This document shows, piece after piece, positions 22,258 through 31,128 of a stretch of DNA of 41,933 bases. The stretch is from contig NZ_JAUSLG010000061.1 of assembly GCF_030646615.1 (NCBI RefSeq), forward strand, positions 1 through 41,933. Direction: 5' to 3'. Under the pieces are notes generated by a model, which was not told where the DNA came from, did no database searches, and saw only the letters and a list, made by a program, of their open reading frames with translations. Within the stretch, counting starts at the first letter, position 1. Every line of letters starts with the position of its first letter. The translations under genes and the position numbers were made by a program. Source of the DNA: Phenylobacterium sp. (GTDB lineage: Bacteria; Pseudomonadota; Alphaproteobacteria; Caulobacterales; Caulobacteraceae).

Positions 22258-24984
22258 CTAGACCTTTCCGAGCTTACGGATGGCCGGCGCCAGGGGCTTT
22301 TCGCCCTGGCCATATTCCGCCCAGGCCTCGGTCTTTTTCAACAGGTCGGGCACGGTGCGCAGGGTGTAGCGCATGGGGTCGAGCCCCTTGCGCACCTGAC
22401 CCCAGGTGAGCGGCATGGAGACCCCGGCGCCTTCGCGGGCCCGGGGGGACAGGGGCGCCACCGCCGTGGCCAGTCGCGAGTTGCGCAGGTAGTCGACGAA
22501 GATCTTTCCCTCACGCTTGGCCTTGGACATCACCGCCACATAGCGGTCAGGCTCGTCGGCGGCCATCTGGCGGGCCACGTCATGGGCGAAGGCCTTGGCC
22601 GTGTCCCAATCCAGCCCCCGAGCCTTGGCCAGCGGCGTGACCACATGCAGGCCTTTGCCGCCGGTGGTCTTGCAGAAGGCGACGAGACCCAGCGCCTCCA
22701 GCCGGTCCTTTACGTCGCGAGCGGCGGCGACCACGTCGTCGAAGTCGAGGCCGGGGCCGGGATCCAGGTCGAAGACCAGCCGCCCCGGGGTCTCCGGATC
22801 GCCCTCGCGGCAGTTCCAGGGGTGCAGCTCGATGGCCCCCATCTGGGCCAGCGCCGCCAGGGCCTCGACGCGGTCGATCTGCAGATAGGGCTGCTTGTCG
22901 CCGGCCACCGCCACCTGCTCGATCAGGTGCGAGGCGCCCTTGCCCGCATGCCGCTGGAAGAAGCTCTGGCCGCCGATCCCGTCGGGGGTGCGGATCACCG
23001 AACAGGGCCGGCCGCGGATATGGTCGATCATCCAGGGGCCGACGGCCTCGAAATAGCGGGCCAGATCGGCCTTGGTCAGGGGCGCGTCGGTGTCGGCCGA
23101 GCGCGGCCAGAGCGCCTTGTCGGGGCTGGAGATCGTCACCCCCATGACCACGACCGCGCCGGCGGGCCGCCCCTTGCCGCCAGGCTTGGCCCCCGAAGAC
23201 TTGGCCCCCGAAGACTTGGCTCCCGAAGACTTGGCTCCCGAAGGCTGGGGCTGGGCGAGCTCGACCTCTTCTACCGGGGCGGGCCTTTCGACCTCCACCT
23301 CTTCGGCGGGCTTGTCGGCGCGCAGGCCCTTGAACGCGCCCTGGCGCACCATGCCCTCGCCGGTCCAGCCGGCGAACTCGATCTCGGCCACCAGGTCCGG
23401 GCGCGCCCAGTTGATGTCGCCGGACTTTCGCGGCGCCCCGGGGCCGCTGAACGGGCTCTTGTCGGCGGCGTGGGCCTCCAGCTGCGGCAGGATCCGGTCG
23501 ACCACGGCCCGCCCGAAGCCGGTGCCCACCCGGCCCACATAGATCAGGTGGTCGCCCCGGTGGACGCCCACCAGCAGGGAGCGGAGCTGGCCCTTAACGC
23601 CAGTCCAGCCGCCGATCACCACCTCGTGCCCGGCCCGGCATTTCGACTTGGCCCAGTCCTGGCTGCGCCCCGAGCGATAGGGGCCGTCCATGCGCTTGGA
23701 GATCACCCCTTCCAGGGACAGCCGGCAGGCCGACTGCAGGACCGCGTCGCCGGCGGTTTCGAAGTGCTCCACATAGCGGATCTGCCCGGCCAGGGGCTTG
23801 GCGCGGCGCTCCAGCACCGCCTTGAGCCTGTCCTTCCGGTCCCGCAGGGGCAGGGGACGCAGGTCCTCGCCCTCCAGGAACAGGGCGTCGAAGGCGAAGA
23901 AGATCAGGTCGTCGCTGTCGCCCTCGGACAGGGCGGCCTGCAGGGCGGGGAAGTCCGGGGCGCCGTTGTCGTCCAGGGCCACGGCCTCGCCGTCATAGAG
24001 GCCGTCCGGCAAGGCGGCGGCGTGGTCGGCGATGGCGGCGAACTTTTCGGTCCAGTCCAGGCCCTTGCGGGTCTTCAGGGTCGCCTTGCCGTCCTTGACC
24101 CGCAGCTGCAGGCGATAGCCGTCGAACTTGATCTCGTGGGCCCAGCCGGTCCCCTGCGGGGGTCGGTCCACCGACTTGCAAAGCTGAGGTTCAATGAAGC
24201 CGGGCAGGGCCGAAGCGGCCTTGGCGTCAGCGGACTTTACGGTTCTCGCCTTGGGCGCAGCCTTGGGGGCTGGCCTTGGCTTGGCGCTCGCCACAGCCTT
24301 GGCCGGCTTGGCGGGTTCGCCCTTGGGCCGGCTCTCCCAGACGTCGTCAGCCGGCGCGGGCGACTTGGCCTTGCCGCGCATGAAGGGCTTGGGCCCCTTT
24401 CCGGTCCCCGCGGCGATGGCGTCCATGGCCCGACCCGAGGCGACTGAGGTGGCGTTCGTCTCCAACAGATCGTCGCCTTCGACGGCGGCCTCGTCGCGAT
24501 GCTTGATCAGCAGCCAGTTCTCCCGCTTGCCGCCGGTGCGGTCGCGCTTCATCCGCACCAGCACCCAGCCGCCATGCAGGCGCTCGCCCTCGAGCACGAA
24601 TTTCAGCTCGCCCTTCTTCAGGGCCTCTTCCGGATCGAAGCCCGGCTCCGGCGCCCAATAGCCCCGGTCCCACAGCATGACCGAACCGCCGCCATATTCG
24701 CCCTTGGGGATGGCGCCTTCGAAATCCCCATAGCCCAGGGGGTGGTCCTCGGTGGCCACGGCCAGGCGCTTGTCGGCGGGATCGCGGGAGGGACCGCGGG
24801 TTACCGCCCAGGACTTGAACACCCCATCCAGCTCCAGCCGGAAGTCGTAGTGCAGGCGGGTCGCCGCATGCTTCTGGATGACGAAGCGCAGGCGCTTGGA
24901 GGGTGTGACCCCATCGGCGCCGGAGGGCTCCTGCGTCTTGGCGAAGTCGCGCATCTCCCGGTAGCGCGCCAGTTTCTCCGCCAT
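22258..24984 (-). CDS. ligD: LigD, multifunctional NHEJ DNA ligase (PE-LIG-POL)
   Basis: LigD processes and seals double-strand breaks with Ku. This 908-residue protein has all three modules. The 3'-phosphoesterase is at about 1-170 (RLHYDFRLEL with H45 and D47; DHPLGYGDFEG with H81). The ATP-dependent ligase is at about 262-560 (catalytic K286 in EIKFDGYR). The primase-polymerase is at about 612-900 (ISSPDKALWP, then the DLDPG metal site). Two low-complexity linkers rich in Ala, Lys and Pro join them; the second holds a GAKSS tandem repeat. The start is supported by AAAGGA 7 bases upstream. It begins 30 bases after otsA and is probably the third gene of an otsB-otsA-ligD unit. No ku gene is in the window. 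Confidence 0.96.
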   Translation of the reverse strand: MAEKLARYREMRDFAKTQEPSGADGVTPSKRLRFVIQKHAATRLHYDFRLELDGVFKSWAVTRGPSRDPADKRLAVATEDHPLGYGDFEGAIPKGEYGGGSVMLWDRGYWAPEPGFDPEEALKKGELKFVLEGERLHGGWVLVRMKRDRTGGKRENWLLIKHRDEAAVEGDDLLETNATSVASGRAMDAIAAGTGKGPKPFMRGKAKSPAPADDVWESRPKGEPAKPAKAVASAKPRPAPKAAPKARTVKSADAKAASALPGFIEPQLCKSVDRPPQGTGWAHEIKFDGYRLQLRVKDGKATLKTRKGLDWTEKFAAIADHAAALPDGLYDGEAVALDDNGAPDFPALQAALSEGDSDDLIFFAFDALFLEGEDLRPLPLRDRKDRLKAVLERRAKPLAGQIRYVEHFETAGDAVLQSACRLSLEGVISKRMDGPYRSGRSQDWAKSKCRAGHEVVIGGWTGVKGQLRSLLVGVHRGDHLIYVGRVGTGFGRAVVDRILPQLEAHAADKSPFSGPGAPRKSGDINWARPDLVAEIEFAGWTGEGMVRQGAFKGLRADKPAEEVEVERPAPVEEVELAQPQPSGAKSSGAKSSGAKSSGAKPGGKGRPAGAVVVMGVTISSPDKALWPRSADTDAPLTKADLARYFEAVGPWMIDHIRGRPCSVIRTPDGIGGQSFFQRHAGKGASHLIEQVAVAGDKQPYLQIDRVEALAALAQMGAIELHPWNCREGDPETPGRLVFDLDPGPGLDFDDVVAAARDVKDRLEALGLVAFCKTTGGKGLHVVTPLAKARGLDWDTAKAFAHDVARQMAADEPDRYVAVMSKAKREGKIFVDYLRNSRLATAVAPLSPRAREGAGVSMPLTWGQVRKGLDPMRYTLRTVPDLLKKTEAWAEYGQGEKPLAPAIRKLGKV
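23185..23245 (-). repeat. 15-bp tandem repeat in the LigD linker
   Basis: Three near-identical 15-base units (23191-23205, 23206-23220, 23221-23235), with degenerate units on both sides, encode successive GAKSS-type pentapeptides between the ligase and polymerase domains. Unit length keeps the frame, so copy-number change would only lengthen or shorten the linker. Confidence 0.85.
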
Positions 24985-25014
24985 GACTCAGTCCTTTCGT
25001 CAGCGGGCCTCTCG

Positions 25015-26421
25015 TCAGCTGGCCAGGGCGGACGCCTCGTGGAACCGATCGTCGCCGGCCAGGGCGCCGACAAAGGCGTCGCGCCAGGCGCCCACATCCT
25101 CGCCCTGAACATTGCTGAACAAAGCGCGCCAGCGCTCGATTCGCTCCGCGAGGGGCATGGTGAGCGCCCGCTTGAGCGCCTCGGAAATCTCTTCGGGGCT
25201 GTTAGGATTGACGATCAGGGCGGCGGGCAGCTGGTTGGCCGATCCGGCGAAGCGCGAGAGGATCAGGACGCCGGGGTCCTTGGGGTCCTGGGCCGCCACA
25301 TATTCCTTGGCCACCAGGTTCATGCCGTCCCGCAGGGGCGTCACCAGGCCGACCTTGGCGGCCCTGTAGAGCCCGGCCAGTTCGTCCCGGCGATAGTTGC
25401 GATTGACGCAGCGCAAGGGATTCCAGTCCAGGTCGGCGTGCTCGCCATTGATGCGGCCCGACAGGGCGTCCAGCCGCCCGCGGATCTCCTGATAGGAGCT
25501 GACCGATTCCCGGCTGACGGGCGCCACCTGGACCATCAGCACCTGTCGGCGCAGGTCCGGATTGTCGGCCAGGAACCGCTCGAAGCCGAGGAACCGTTCC
25601 TCCAGGCCCTTGGAATAGTCCAGCCGGTCGACGCCGATGATCAGCTTGCGAAACACCGTATGGGCGGCCATCCGGTCGTAGGTCTTGGCCGCGCGTTCAG
25701 ACGCGACCATCTCGGCGAAGTCCTGGGCGTCGACCCCGATGGGGAAGGCGCCGGTCTGGACGGTGCGGCCAAAGGCCTTCACCCGATCCTCGGCCAGAAT
25801 CTCGCCGCCGGCCTCAGCCGCCACATATTCCTGGAAGGCGGTGACATATTCCGGCGTCTGGAAGCCCACTAGGTCATAGTCGAACAGGGCCTCCACCAGG
25901 GCCTTGTGGCTGGGCAGGGTGACCATCAGCTGGTGGGCCGGCCAGGGGATGTGCAGGAAGAAGCCGATCCGGTTCTTGACGCCTAAGCGCCGCAGCTCCC
26001 GGGCCATGGGGATCAGGTGATAGTCGTGGACCCAGATGAGGTCGTCGGGCTCGATCAGCGGCCGCAGGGTCTCGGCGAACCGGCGGTTCACCCGCTGATA
26101 GCCCTCGTCGAAGGTGCGGTCATAGGCCGTCAGATCGACCCGGTAATGGAACAGGGGCCACAGGGTCTTGTTGGCGTAGCCGTTGTAATATTCGTCATAG
26201 TCGCTCTGCTCGAGGTCGACCGTGGCGACGGTGACGCCTTCGACCCGGCGCATGGCGAGCTGGCCGGTGAACATGGGCGTGGTCCGTCCGCTCCAGCCAA
26301 ACCAGATCCCGGAATATTCGCGCAGCGCCGCGGCCAGGGCCATGGCCAGGCCGCCGACACTTTCCTCGCCCTTGCCGCCGGGGGGATTCACCCGGTTGGA
26401 CACGACGATCAGACGACTCAT
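25015..26421 (-). CDS. otsA: OtsA, trehalose-6-phosphate synthase
   Basis: OtsA joins UDP-glucose and glucose-6-phosphate to trehalose-6-phosphate. The 468-residue GT20 protein starts MSRLIVVSNRV and has the glycine loop ESVGGLAMAL, the conserved VHDYHLIPMARELR, and the sugar/UDP-binding VDRLDYSKGLEERFLGFE. RDGMNLVAKEYVAAQ near the C-terminus is also typical. Its ATG overlaps the otsB stop by four bases (ATGA), so OtsB and OtsA are co-translated. The product protects against osmotic and desiccation stress. Confidence 0.97.
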   Translation of the reverse strand: MSRLIVVSNRVNPPGGKGEESVGGLAMALAAALREYSGIWFGWSGRTTPMFTGQLAMRRVEGVTVATVDLEQSDYDEYYNGYANKTLWPLFHYRVDLTAYDRTFDEGYQRVNRRFAETLRPLIEPDDLIWVHDYHLIPMARELRRLGVKNRIGFFLHIPWPAHQLMVTLPSHKALVEALFDYDLVGFQTPEYVTAFQEYVAAEAGGEILAEDRVKAFGRTVQTGAFPIGVDAQDFAEMVASERAAKTYDRMAAHTVFRKLIIGVDRLDYSKGLEERFLGFERFLADNPDLRRQVLMVQVAPVSRESVSSYQEIRGRLDALSGRINGEHADLDWNPLRCVNRNYRRDELAGLYRAAKVGLVTPLRDGMNLVAKEYVAAQDPKDPGVLILSRFAGSANQLPAALIVNPNSPEEISEALKRALTMPLAERIERWRALFSNVQGEDVGAWRDAFVGALAGDDRFHEASALAS

Positions 26422-27167
26422 AGGGCGGCCTCCAGCCAGTTCAGCACAGCGTTCACATCTTCCAACCGATGGGTGGCCGCACTGTTCCGAACTTGTCCGA
26501 CAAGCACGCCGGCGCCCCCCAGCCGGCGGGCGGCGGCGAAGGCCGGTTCGTCGGTCTGGTCGTCGCCGACAAACACCGGGATCGCCCCGCGAAAGGGCGC
26601 CGCGTCCATGAAGCTGGCCAGGGAGTCGCCCTTGTCCGGGCCGGGGGTGCGCAGCTCGACCACCATGTGCCCGGGCTGCATCTTCAAGCCCGTGCGCTCG
26701 GCCCAGTCCCGGGCCAGGGCGCGGGCGGCGGCTTCCTGGTCAGGCGCCTGGCGGTAGTGAAGGGCGACGCTGAGGCCCTTGGCTTCCACCAGCAGGCCGG
26801 GCGCTGCAGCCGCCAGGCCATCAAAGGCGGCGGCCACCTCCGGAAGATCGGGATGGGGGTCGGGGGGGCTGTGGGTCCCATCGGGCTCGCGGCGGTCGAG
26901 GCCATGGACGGCGGCCACCGGGCGCACGGCGCCGTCGAGAATGTGATCGATCTCGGCCAGGGTGCGGCCGGAAAGTATGGCCACCCGACCGTCCATGCGG
27001 CGGACCAGCTCTTCCAGGATGGCGGTGCGGCGGGGCTCTGGCCCCACGTCCTGGGGCCGCGCTACAAGGGGCGCCAGCGTGCCGTCCAGGTCGAGAAACA
27101 GGGCCGAGCCGGTCAGGTCCAGGGCCGGCGGCGCCAGATCTGCGGGTGTCTGTTCGATAATCGTCAT
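26418..27167 (-). CDS. otsB: OtsB, trehalose-6-phosphate phosphatase
   Basis: A 249-residue HAD-superfamily phosphatase. Motif I is FLDLDGTLAPL (nucleophile D26, acid D28). Motif II is AILSGR, and motif III is VFVGDDQTDEPAF. It converts trehalose-6-phosphate to trehalose. It is the first gene of the otsB-otsA-ligD unit, divergent from zwf across 180 bases. Length and motifs are standard. Confidence 0.96.
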   Translation of the reverse strand: MTIIEQTPADLAPPALDLTGSALFLDLDGTLAPLVARPQDVGPEPRRTAILEELVRRMDGRVAILSGRTLAEIDHILDGAVRPVAAVHGLDRREPDGTHSPPDPHPDLPEVAAAFDGLAAAAPGLLVEAKGLSVALHYRQAPDQEAAARALARDWAERTGLKMQPGHMVVELRTPGPDKGDSLASFMDAAPFRGAIPVFVGDDQTDEPAFAAARRLGGAGVLVGQVRNSAATHRLEDVNAVLNWLEAAL

Positions 27168-27264
27168 GCTGTGAAATCCGCCCCCTTGGGCGCAGAACGC
27201 CCCCGGGCGATGTTGGCTCCTTCTTCAGACGCCTTGGCGGTTTATTGCGAACCGGGCCATGGCC

Positions 27265-27297
27265 TTGACGTTGCCTCAACGGAGTTAAGGCTAACTC
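27265..27297 (+). promoter_or_regulatory. Candidate promoter/operator in the otsB-zwf divergent region
   Basis: TTGACG (27265-27270) is a good -35 match, but a -10 at normal spacing is weak. Overlapping the expected -10 is a perfect inverted repeat GAGTTA-AGGC-TAACTC (27282-27297), which could be a repressor site. Function is inferred from position only. Confidence 0.35.
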
Positions 27298-27347
27298 GTC
27301 TCGAGCTCCACCACACCCGACCATTTTCAACCCAGGAAGGTGATTCC

Positions 27348-28817
27348 ATGGCCAAGGCGCCTGAAGCCGATGCGATCGTCCTGTTCGGAGGCGCCGGGGA
27401 TCTCGCCCTGCGGATGCTGTTCCCGTCCCTCTATTTCCTGGACGCCGACGGCTTCCTGCCCGAGGGGTTCAGGATCGTCGCCGCAGCCCGAGCCGAGATC
27501 GCGCCCGAGGCCTTCCAGGCCATGGTGCGTGAGGCCGTGACCGAGCGCGCCAGTCCCCAGGCCCTGGACGACGAAGTCTGGGACCGCTTCGTCACGCGGC
27601 TGGACTACAAGGCGGTGGACGCCACCAAGGCCGATCGGCTGTCCGTCATCACCGAGGCCCTGGGCGAGGCCAAGGCGCCGATCTTCTACCTGGCCCTCTC
27701 GCCGAGCCTCTATGTGGGGGTCTGCGAGGCCCTGGCCGGCGCCGGCCTGATCACGCCGCAGAGCCGCATCGTGCTGGAAAAGCCCATCGGCCATGACCTG
27801 GAAAGCTCGCGGGGCATCAACGCCGCCCTGGCGCAGGTGTTCGAGGAGGAGCAGGTCTTCCGCATCGACCACTATCTGGGCAAGGAGACGGTGCAGAACC
27901 TGATCGCCCTGCGGTTCGCCAACACCCTGTTCGAGCCCCTGTGGAACAATCTGACCATCGACCACGTGCAGATCACCGTGGCCGAGACCGAAGGGGTGGG
28001 GGACCGCTGGCCCTATTATGACGAGCATGGCGCCCTGCGCGACATGATCCAGAACCATGTGCTGCAGCTGCTCTGCCTGGTGGCCATGGAGCCGCCCTCG
28101 GACATGGAGGCTGAATCCCTGCGCAACGAGAAGGTCAAGGTGCTGCGCTCCCTGCGTCCCTTCACCCGCCAGGACGTGGCCCAGACCAGCGTGCGCGGCC
28201 AGTACGTCGCCGGGGTCGCCCAGGGCCAGTCGGCCGCCGCCTATGAGGAGGAGCGCGGCCAGGAGAGCGCGACGGAGACCTTCGTCGCCCTGCGGGTGGA
28301 TATCGACAACTGGCGCTGGGCCGGCGTGCCCTTCTTCCTGCGCACCGGCAAGCGCCTGCCCGAACGGCGGACCCAGATCGCCATCCAGTTCAAGGGCGTG
28401 CCCCACTCCATCTTCGGCGGCCAGGCCGAGGGCGACCTGGTGGCCAACCGGCTGGTGATCGACCTGCAGCCGGACGAGGACATCGAACTCCTGTTGATGA
28501 ACAAGGCGCCGGGGATCTCGCAGGGGGGCATGCGGCTGCAGTCCCTGCCCCTGTCGCTCTCCCTGCTGGGGGCCTATTCGGGGCCGAACGCGCGGCGGCG
28601 GATCGCCTATGAGCGGCTAATCCTCGACGTGATCCTGGGCAACAGCGCGCTCTTCGTCCGCCGCGACGAGGTGGAGCAGGCCTGGCGCTGGGTGGACGGG
28701 GTGGCCGAGGCCTGGGCCGAAGCCGGCATGGGGCCCAAGCCCTATGCGGCCGGAAGCTGGGGGCCGGCCGGGGCCTTCGCCCTGATCGAGCGGGGCGGCC
28801 GAGCCTGGTACGACTAA
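27348..28817 (+). CDS. zwf: Zwf, glucose-6-phosphate dehydrogenase
   Basis: Zwf oxidises glucose-6-phosphate to 6-phosphogluconolactone with NAD(P)+, feeding the Entner-Doudoroff and pentose phosphate routes. It is 489 residues. The nucleotide loop is LFGGAGDLALRMLFPSLY and the catalytic signature is RIDHYLGKE (R172, D174, H175). Also present are EKPIGHDLESS and FFLRTGKRLPERRTQIAIQFK. ATG 27348 is fixed by AGGAAGG 7 bases upstream; the frame is open much further upstream, antisense to otsB, but not coding. Unlike the zwf-pgl-edd-glk clusters known in Caulobacter, it stands alone here beside otsBA, so it may be a second copy. Confidence 0.96.
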   Translation: MAKAPEADAIVLFGGAGDLALRMLFPSLYFLDADGFLPEGFRIVAAARAEIAPEAFQAMVREAVTERASPQALDDEVWDRFVTRLDYKAVDATKADRLSVITEALGEAKAPIFYLALSPSLYVGVCEALAGAGLITPQSRIVLEKPIGHDLESSRGINAALAQVFEEEQVFRIDHYLGKETVQNLIALRFANTLFEPLWNNLTIDHVQITVAETEGVGDRWPYYDEHGALRDMIQNHVLQLLCLVAMEPPSDMEAESLRNEKVKVLRSLRPFTRQDVAQTSVRGQYVAGVAQGQSAAAYEEERGQESATETFVALRVDIDNWRWAGVPFFLRTGKRLPERRTQIAIQFKGVPHSIFGGQAEGDLVANRLVIDLQPDEDIELLLMNKAPGISQGGMRLQSLPLSLSLLGAYSGPNARRRIAYERLILDVILGNSALFVRRDEVEQAWRWVDGVAEAWAEAGMGPKPYAAGSWGPAGAFALIERGGRAWYD

Positions 28818-28824
28818 GGGCTGG

Positions 28825-29280
28825 TCAGCTGGCGCCGGTGGAGCCGAAGCCGCCGGCGCCGCGGGCGGTTTCGTCCAGGCCGCCCACCTCTTCCCAGGCG
28901 GCCTGGATCACCGGGGCGATCACCAGCTGGGCGATGCGGTCGCCGCGGCGGATGGTGAAGTCCTCTTCCCCCAGATTGACCAGGATGACCTTCATCTCGC
29001 CGCGATAGTCGGCGTCCACCGTGCCCGGCGAATTCAGGCAGGTGATGCCGGACTTGGCGGCCAGGCCTGAGCGCGGGCGCACCTGGCCCTCGAAGCCCGG
29101 CGGCAGGGCCATGGCCAGGCCCGTGGGGACCATGGCCCGCTCCATGGGCCGCAGGACGAGGGGCGCGTCCTCGGCTACGGCGGCCCTCAGGTCCATGCCG
29201 GCGGCCAGCGCGGTCTCATAGGCCGGCAGGGGCAGGTCGGCGTTATGGGGCAGGCGGGTGATCTTGATCGTCGGGGTCAT
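28825..29280 (-). CDS. dut: Dut, dUTP diphosphatase
   Basis: Dut hydrolyses dUTP to dUMP, keeping uracil out of DNA and feeding dTMP synthesis. The 151-residue trimeric-type protein has the five motifs: [41 protein letters not shown] and GAGGFGSTG. Its ATG overlaps the coaBC stop by four bases (ATGA). It converges on zwf with 7 bases between the stop codons. Confidence 0.97.
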   Translation of the reverse strand: MTPTIKITRLPHNADLPLPAYETALAAGMDLRAAVAEDAPLVLRPMERAMVPTGLAMALPPGFEGQVRPRSGLAAKSGITCLNSPGTVDADYRGEMKVILVNLGEEDFTIRRGDRIAQLVIAPVIQAAWEEVGGLDETARGAGGFGSTGAS

Positions 29281-30488
29281 GCCAGGGCCTTCGCCATGCG
29301 TTCGGCGAGCTTGGTCGCCACGTCGGATTTCGCGGTCTTGTCCCAGCGCTCGACGCCTGTGGCGCTGACGATGGAGACGGTGTTGTCGTCGCCGCCCATG
29401 ACGCCCGCGACGCTGACATCATTGGCCACGATCCAGTCGCAGCCCTTCCGGGCGAGCTTGGCCTGGGCGTAGGCCTCGACATCATTGGTCTCGGCGGCGA
29501 AGCCGACCACCAGCCGGGGCCGCGCAGGACCCTGCGCCGACAGGGTCGCCAGGATGTCGGGGTTTTCCACCAGCTTAAGGGCGGGCGGGGCATCGCCGGT
29601 CTTCTTGATCTTCACCGCCCCCTCGTCGGCCGGGCGCCAGTCGGCGACGGCGGCGACGCAGACGGCCAGATCGGCGGGCAGGGCGGCCTGGCAGGCGGCC
29701 AGCATCTGGCGGGCCGTCTCCACCTCCACCCGGGTGACGCCGGGCGGCGCGGCCAGGGCCGTGGGGCCGGACACCAGGGTGACCTCGCAGCCCAGGGCGG
29801 CCAGGGCCTCTGCGATCGCATAGCCCTGCTTGCCGCTGGAGCGGTTGGTCAGATAGCGCACCGGGTCGATGGGCTCGGCGGTGGGGCCGGCGGTGACGAT
29901 GGCCCGGCGGCCGGCCAGGGGACCTTTCCCGGCGGTGGGGGCGGCCTCGCCGGCCAACATCCCCATGATCGCTTCGAAGATGGCGGCGGGCTCGGCCATG
30001 CGGCCGGGGCCGTATTCGCCACACGCCATGGCGCCCTCGTCGGGGCCGACAAAGGCGACGCCGTCAGCCTTGAGGGTCGCCAGGTTCCGCTGGGTGGCGG
30101 GGTGCTCCCACATGCGCACATTCATGGCCGGGGCCATCAGCACCGGCTTGTCGGTGGCCAGCAGGGTGGTGGAGGCCAGATCGCCGGCCAGCCCATGGGC
30201 GGCCTTGGCCATCAGGTCTGCGGTGGCCGGGACCACCACCACCAGGTCGGCCGAGCGGGACAGCTGGATATGGCCCATCTCGGCCTCGTCGGTCAGCGAG
30301 AAGAGTTCGGAATAGACCTTGTCCTCGGCCAGGGCCGCCAGGGACAGGGGCGTGACGAACTGGGCGCCGGCGCCGGTGAGGATCGGCCGCACGCCGACGC
30401 CCGCCTTGCGCAGCAGCCGCGTCAGCTCCAGGGCCTTATAGGCGGCCACGCCGCCGCCCACGATCAGGAGAACTCGCTTATCCGCCAA
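29277..30488 (-). CDS. coaBC: CoaBC, phosphopantothenoylcysteine synthetase/decarboxylase
   Basis: CoaBC carries out two coenzyme A steps: CTP-dependent coupling of cysteine to phosphopantothenate, and flavin-dependent decarboxylation. The N-terminal CoaC half has [42 protein letters not shown] and the cysteine in [10 protein letters not shown]. The C-terminal CoaB half (from about 200) has [29 protein letters not shown] and the lysine-bearing [17 protein letters not shown]. At 403 residues it is full length. It leads dut in an overlapping pair, with a promoter match upstream. Confidence 0.96.
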   Translation of the reverse strand: MADKRVLLIVGGGVAAYKALELTRLLRKAGVGVRPILTGAGAQFVTPLSLAALAEDKVYSELFSLTDEAEMGHIQLSRSADLVVVVPATADLMAKAAHGLAGDLASTTLLATDKPVLMAPAMNVRMWEHPATQRNLATLKADGVAFVGPDEGAMACGEYGPGRMAEPAAIFEAIMGMLAGEAAPTAGKGPLAGRRAIVTAGPTAEPIDPVRYLTNRSSGKQGYAIAEALAALGCEVTLVSGPTALAAPPGVTRVEVETARQMLAACQAALPADLAVCVAAVADWRPADEGAVKIKKTGDAPPALKLVENPDILATLSAQGPARPRLVVGFAAETNDVEAYAQAKLARKGCDWIVANDVSVAGVMGGDDNTVSIVSATGVERWDKTAKSDVATKLAERMAKALA

Positions 30489-30519
30489 GGCCCGATGTCC
30501 CTTCCGTCAACGCCGCAAG

Positions 30520-30547
30520 GCTATAGCCGCATATAGGCGCTGGACAA
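30520..30547 (-). promoter_or_regulatory. Possible coaBC-dut promoter
   Basis: On the minus strand, TTGTCC (30547-30542), 16 bases, then TATAGC (30525-30520), about 32 bases before the coaBC start. A second TATA-like run lies within the spacer. This is a sequence match only. Confidence 0.35.
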
Positions 30548-30611
30548 ACCGCCGCATCTGTTCTTTGTTCGTTCCGATACAGCTTGGGGCTGATATCTGG
30601 GGAGACACACG

Positions 30612-31115
30612 GTGGTGATGCGGTCAGCTTGGGCGCTCGCGGCGGGCGCCAGCCTTTTCATTCTCGTCGCCTGCGACAATGGACCTTCGGCGGTGACGCC
30701 GGCGCCCAGCGCGGGCGAGGCGGCCCAGGACGCGTCGGCCACCACGCCGGCGGCGTCCAGCAGTACGGCCCGCGCGCCGATCCCCAAGGTCGATGGCCGG
30801 CCCCTGTGGTCGGAGACCCAGCGCTATTCGGCCCAGGAGAACGCCGAGCGCGCCTATGCCCGCAATGGCGAGGCCTTCGGAGCGACGGACCTGGACGACT
30901 TCGTCCGCAAGGCCCACGCCTTCGTCAATGACCCGCCGGCCAGCGCGGAGACGCTCAAGCGGGGCAATGGCGACACCCTGATCTATGATCGCGAGGCCAA
31001 CATCTTCGCCGTCGCCACGGCGGCTGGCGCGCCGCGGACCATGTTCAAGCCCGACAACGGGGCGGCCTATTGGGAAGAACAGAAGGTCCGGGAAGCCGAG
31101 CGCGGCGACGACTGA
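30612..31115 (+). CDS. Putative lipoprotein with toxin-nuclease-like C-terminal domain
   Basis: A 167-residue protein whose N-terminus is a lipoprotein signal: basic start, hydrophobic core, and lipobox LVAC (Cys21). It should be acylated and exported. A low-complexity Ala/Ser/Thr/Pro stretch (about 25-55) follows. The remaining 110 residues form a compact domain with AYARNGEAFGATDLDDFVRK, AHAFVNDPP, NGDTLIYDREANIFAV, then G-x-x-RTMFKPDNG and YWEEQK. The NGD-YD-N-F-G-RT-FKP pattern is reminiscent of tRNase-type domains at the C-termini of polymorphic/CDI toxins (BECR fold), but I cannot confirm homology. GTG 30612 has GGAG 7 bases upstream; ATG 30618 is also possible. It converges on ubiB and is probably monocistronic. 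No immunity-like gene adjoins it. Confidence 0.75.
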   Translation: MVMRSAWALAAGASLFILVACDNGPSAVTPAPSAGEAAQDASATTPAASSSTARAPIPKVDGRPLWSETQRYSAQENAERAYARNGEAFGATDLDDFVRKAHAFVNDPPASAETLKRGNGDTLIYDREANIFAVATAAGAPRTMFKPDNGAAYWEEQKVREAERGDD

Positions 31116-31128
31116 GGCCGATCAGCCC

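Noticed and set aside
22213..24447. Long plus-strand open frame (744 codons) opposite ligD, with similar frames opposite glnD, the M3 peptidase gene, the acyl-CoA ligase gene and ubiB
   Set aside because: High G+C depletes stop codons on the antisense strand. These frames lack ribosome binding sites and domains, and the sense strand encodes clear conserved proteins.
26469..27347. The zwf frame stays open 879 bases upstream, suggesting a 782-residue fusion
   Set aside because: The extra codons run antisense to otsB. AGGAAGG before ATG 27348 and the normal Zwf length fix the start.
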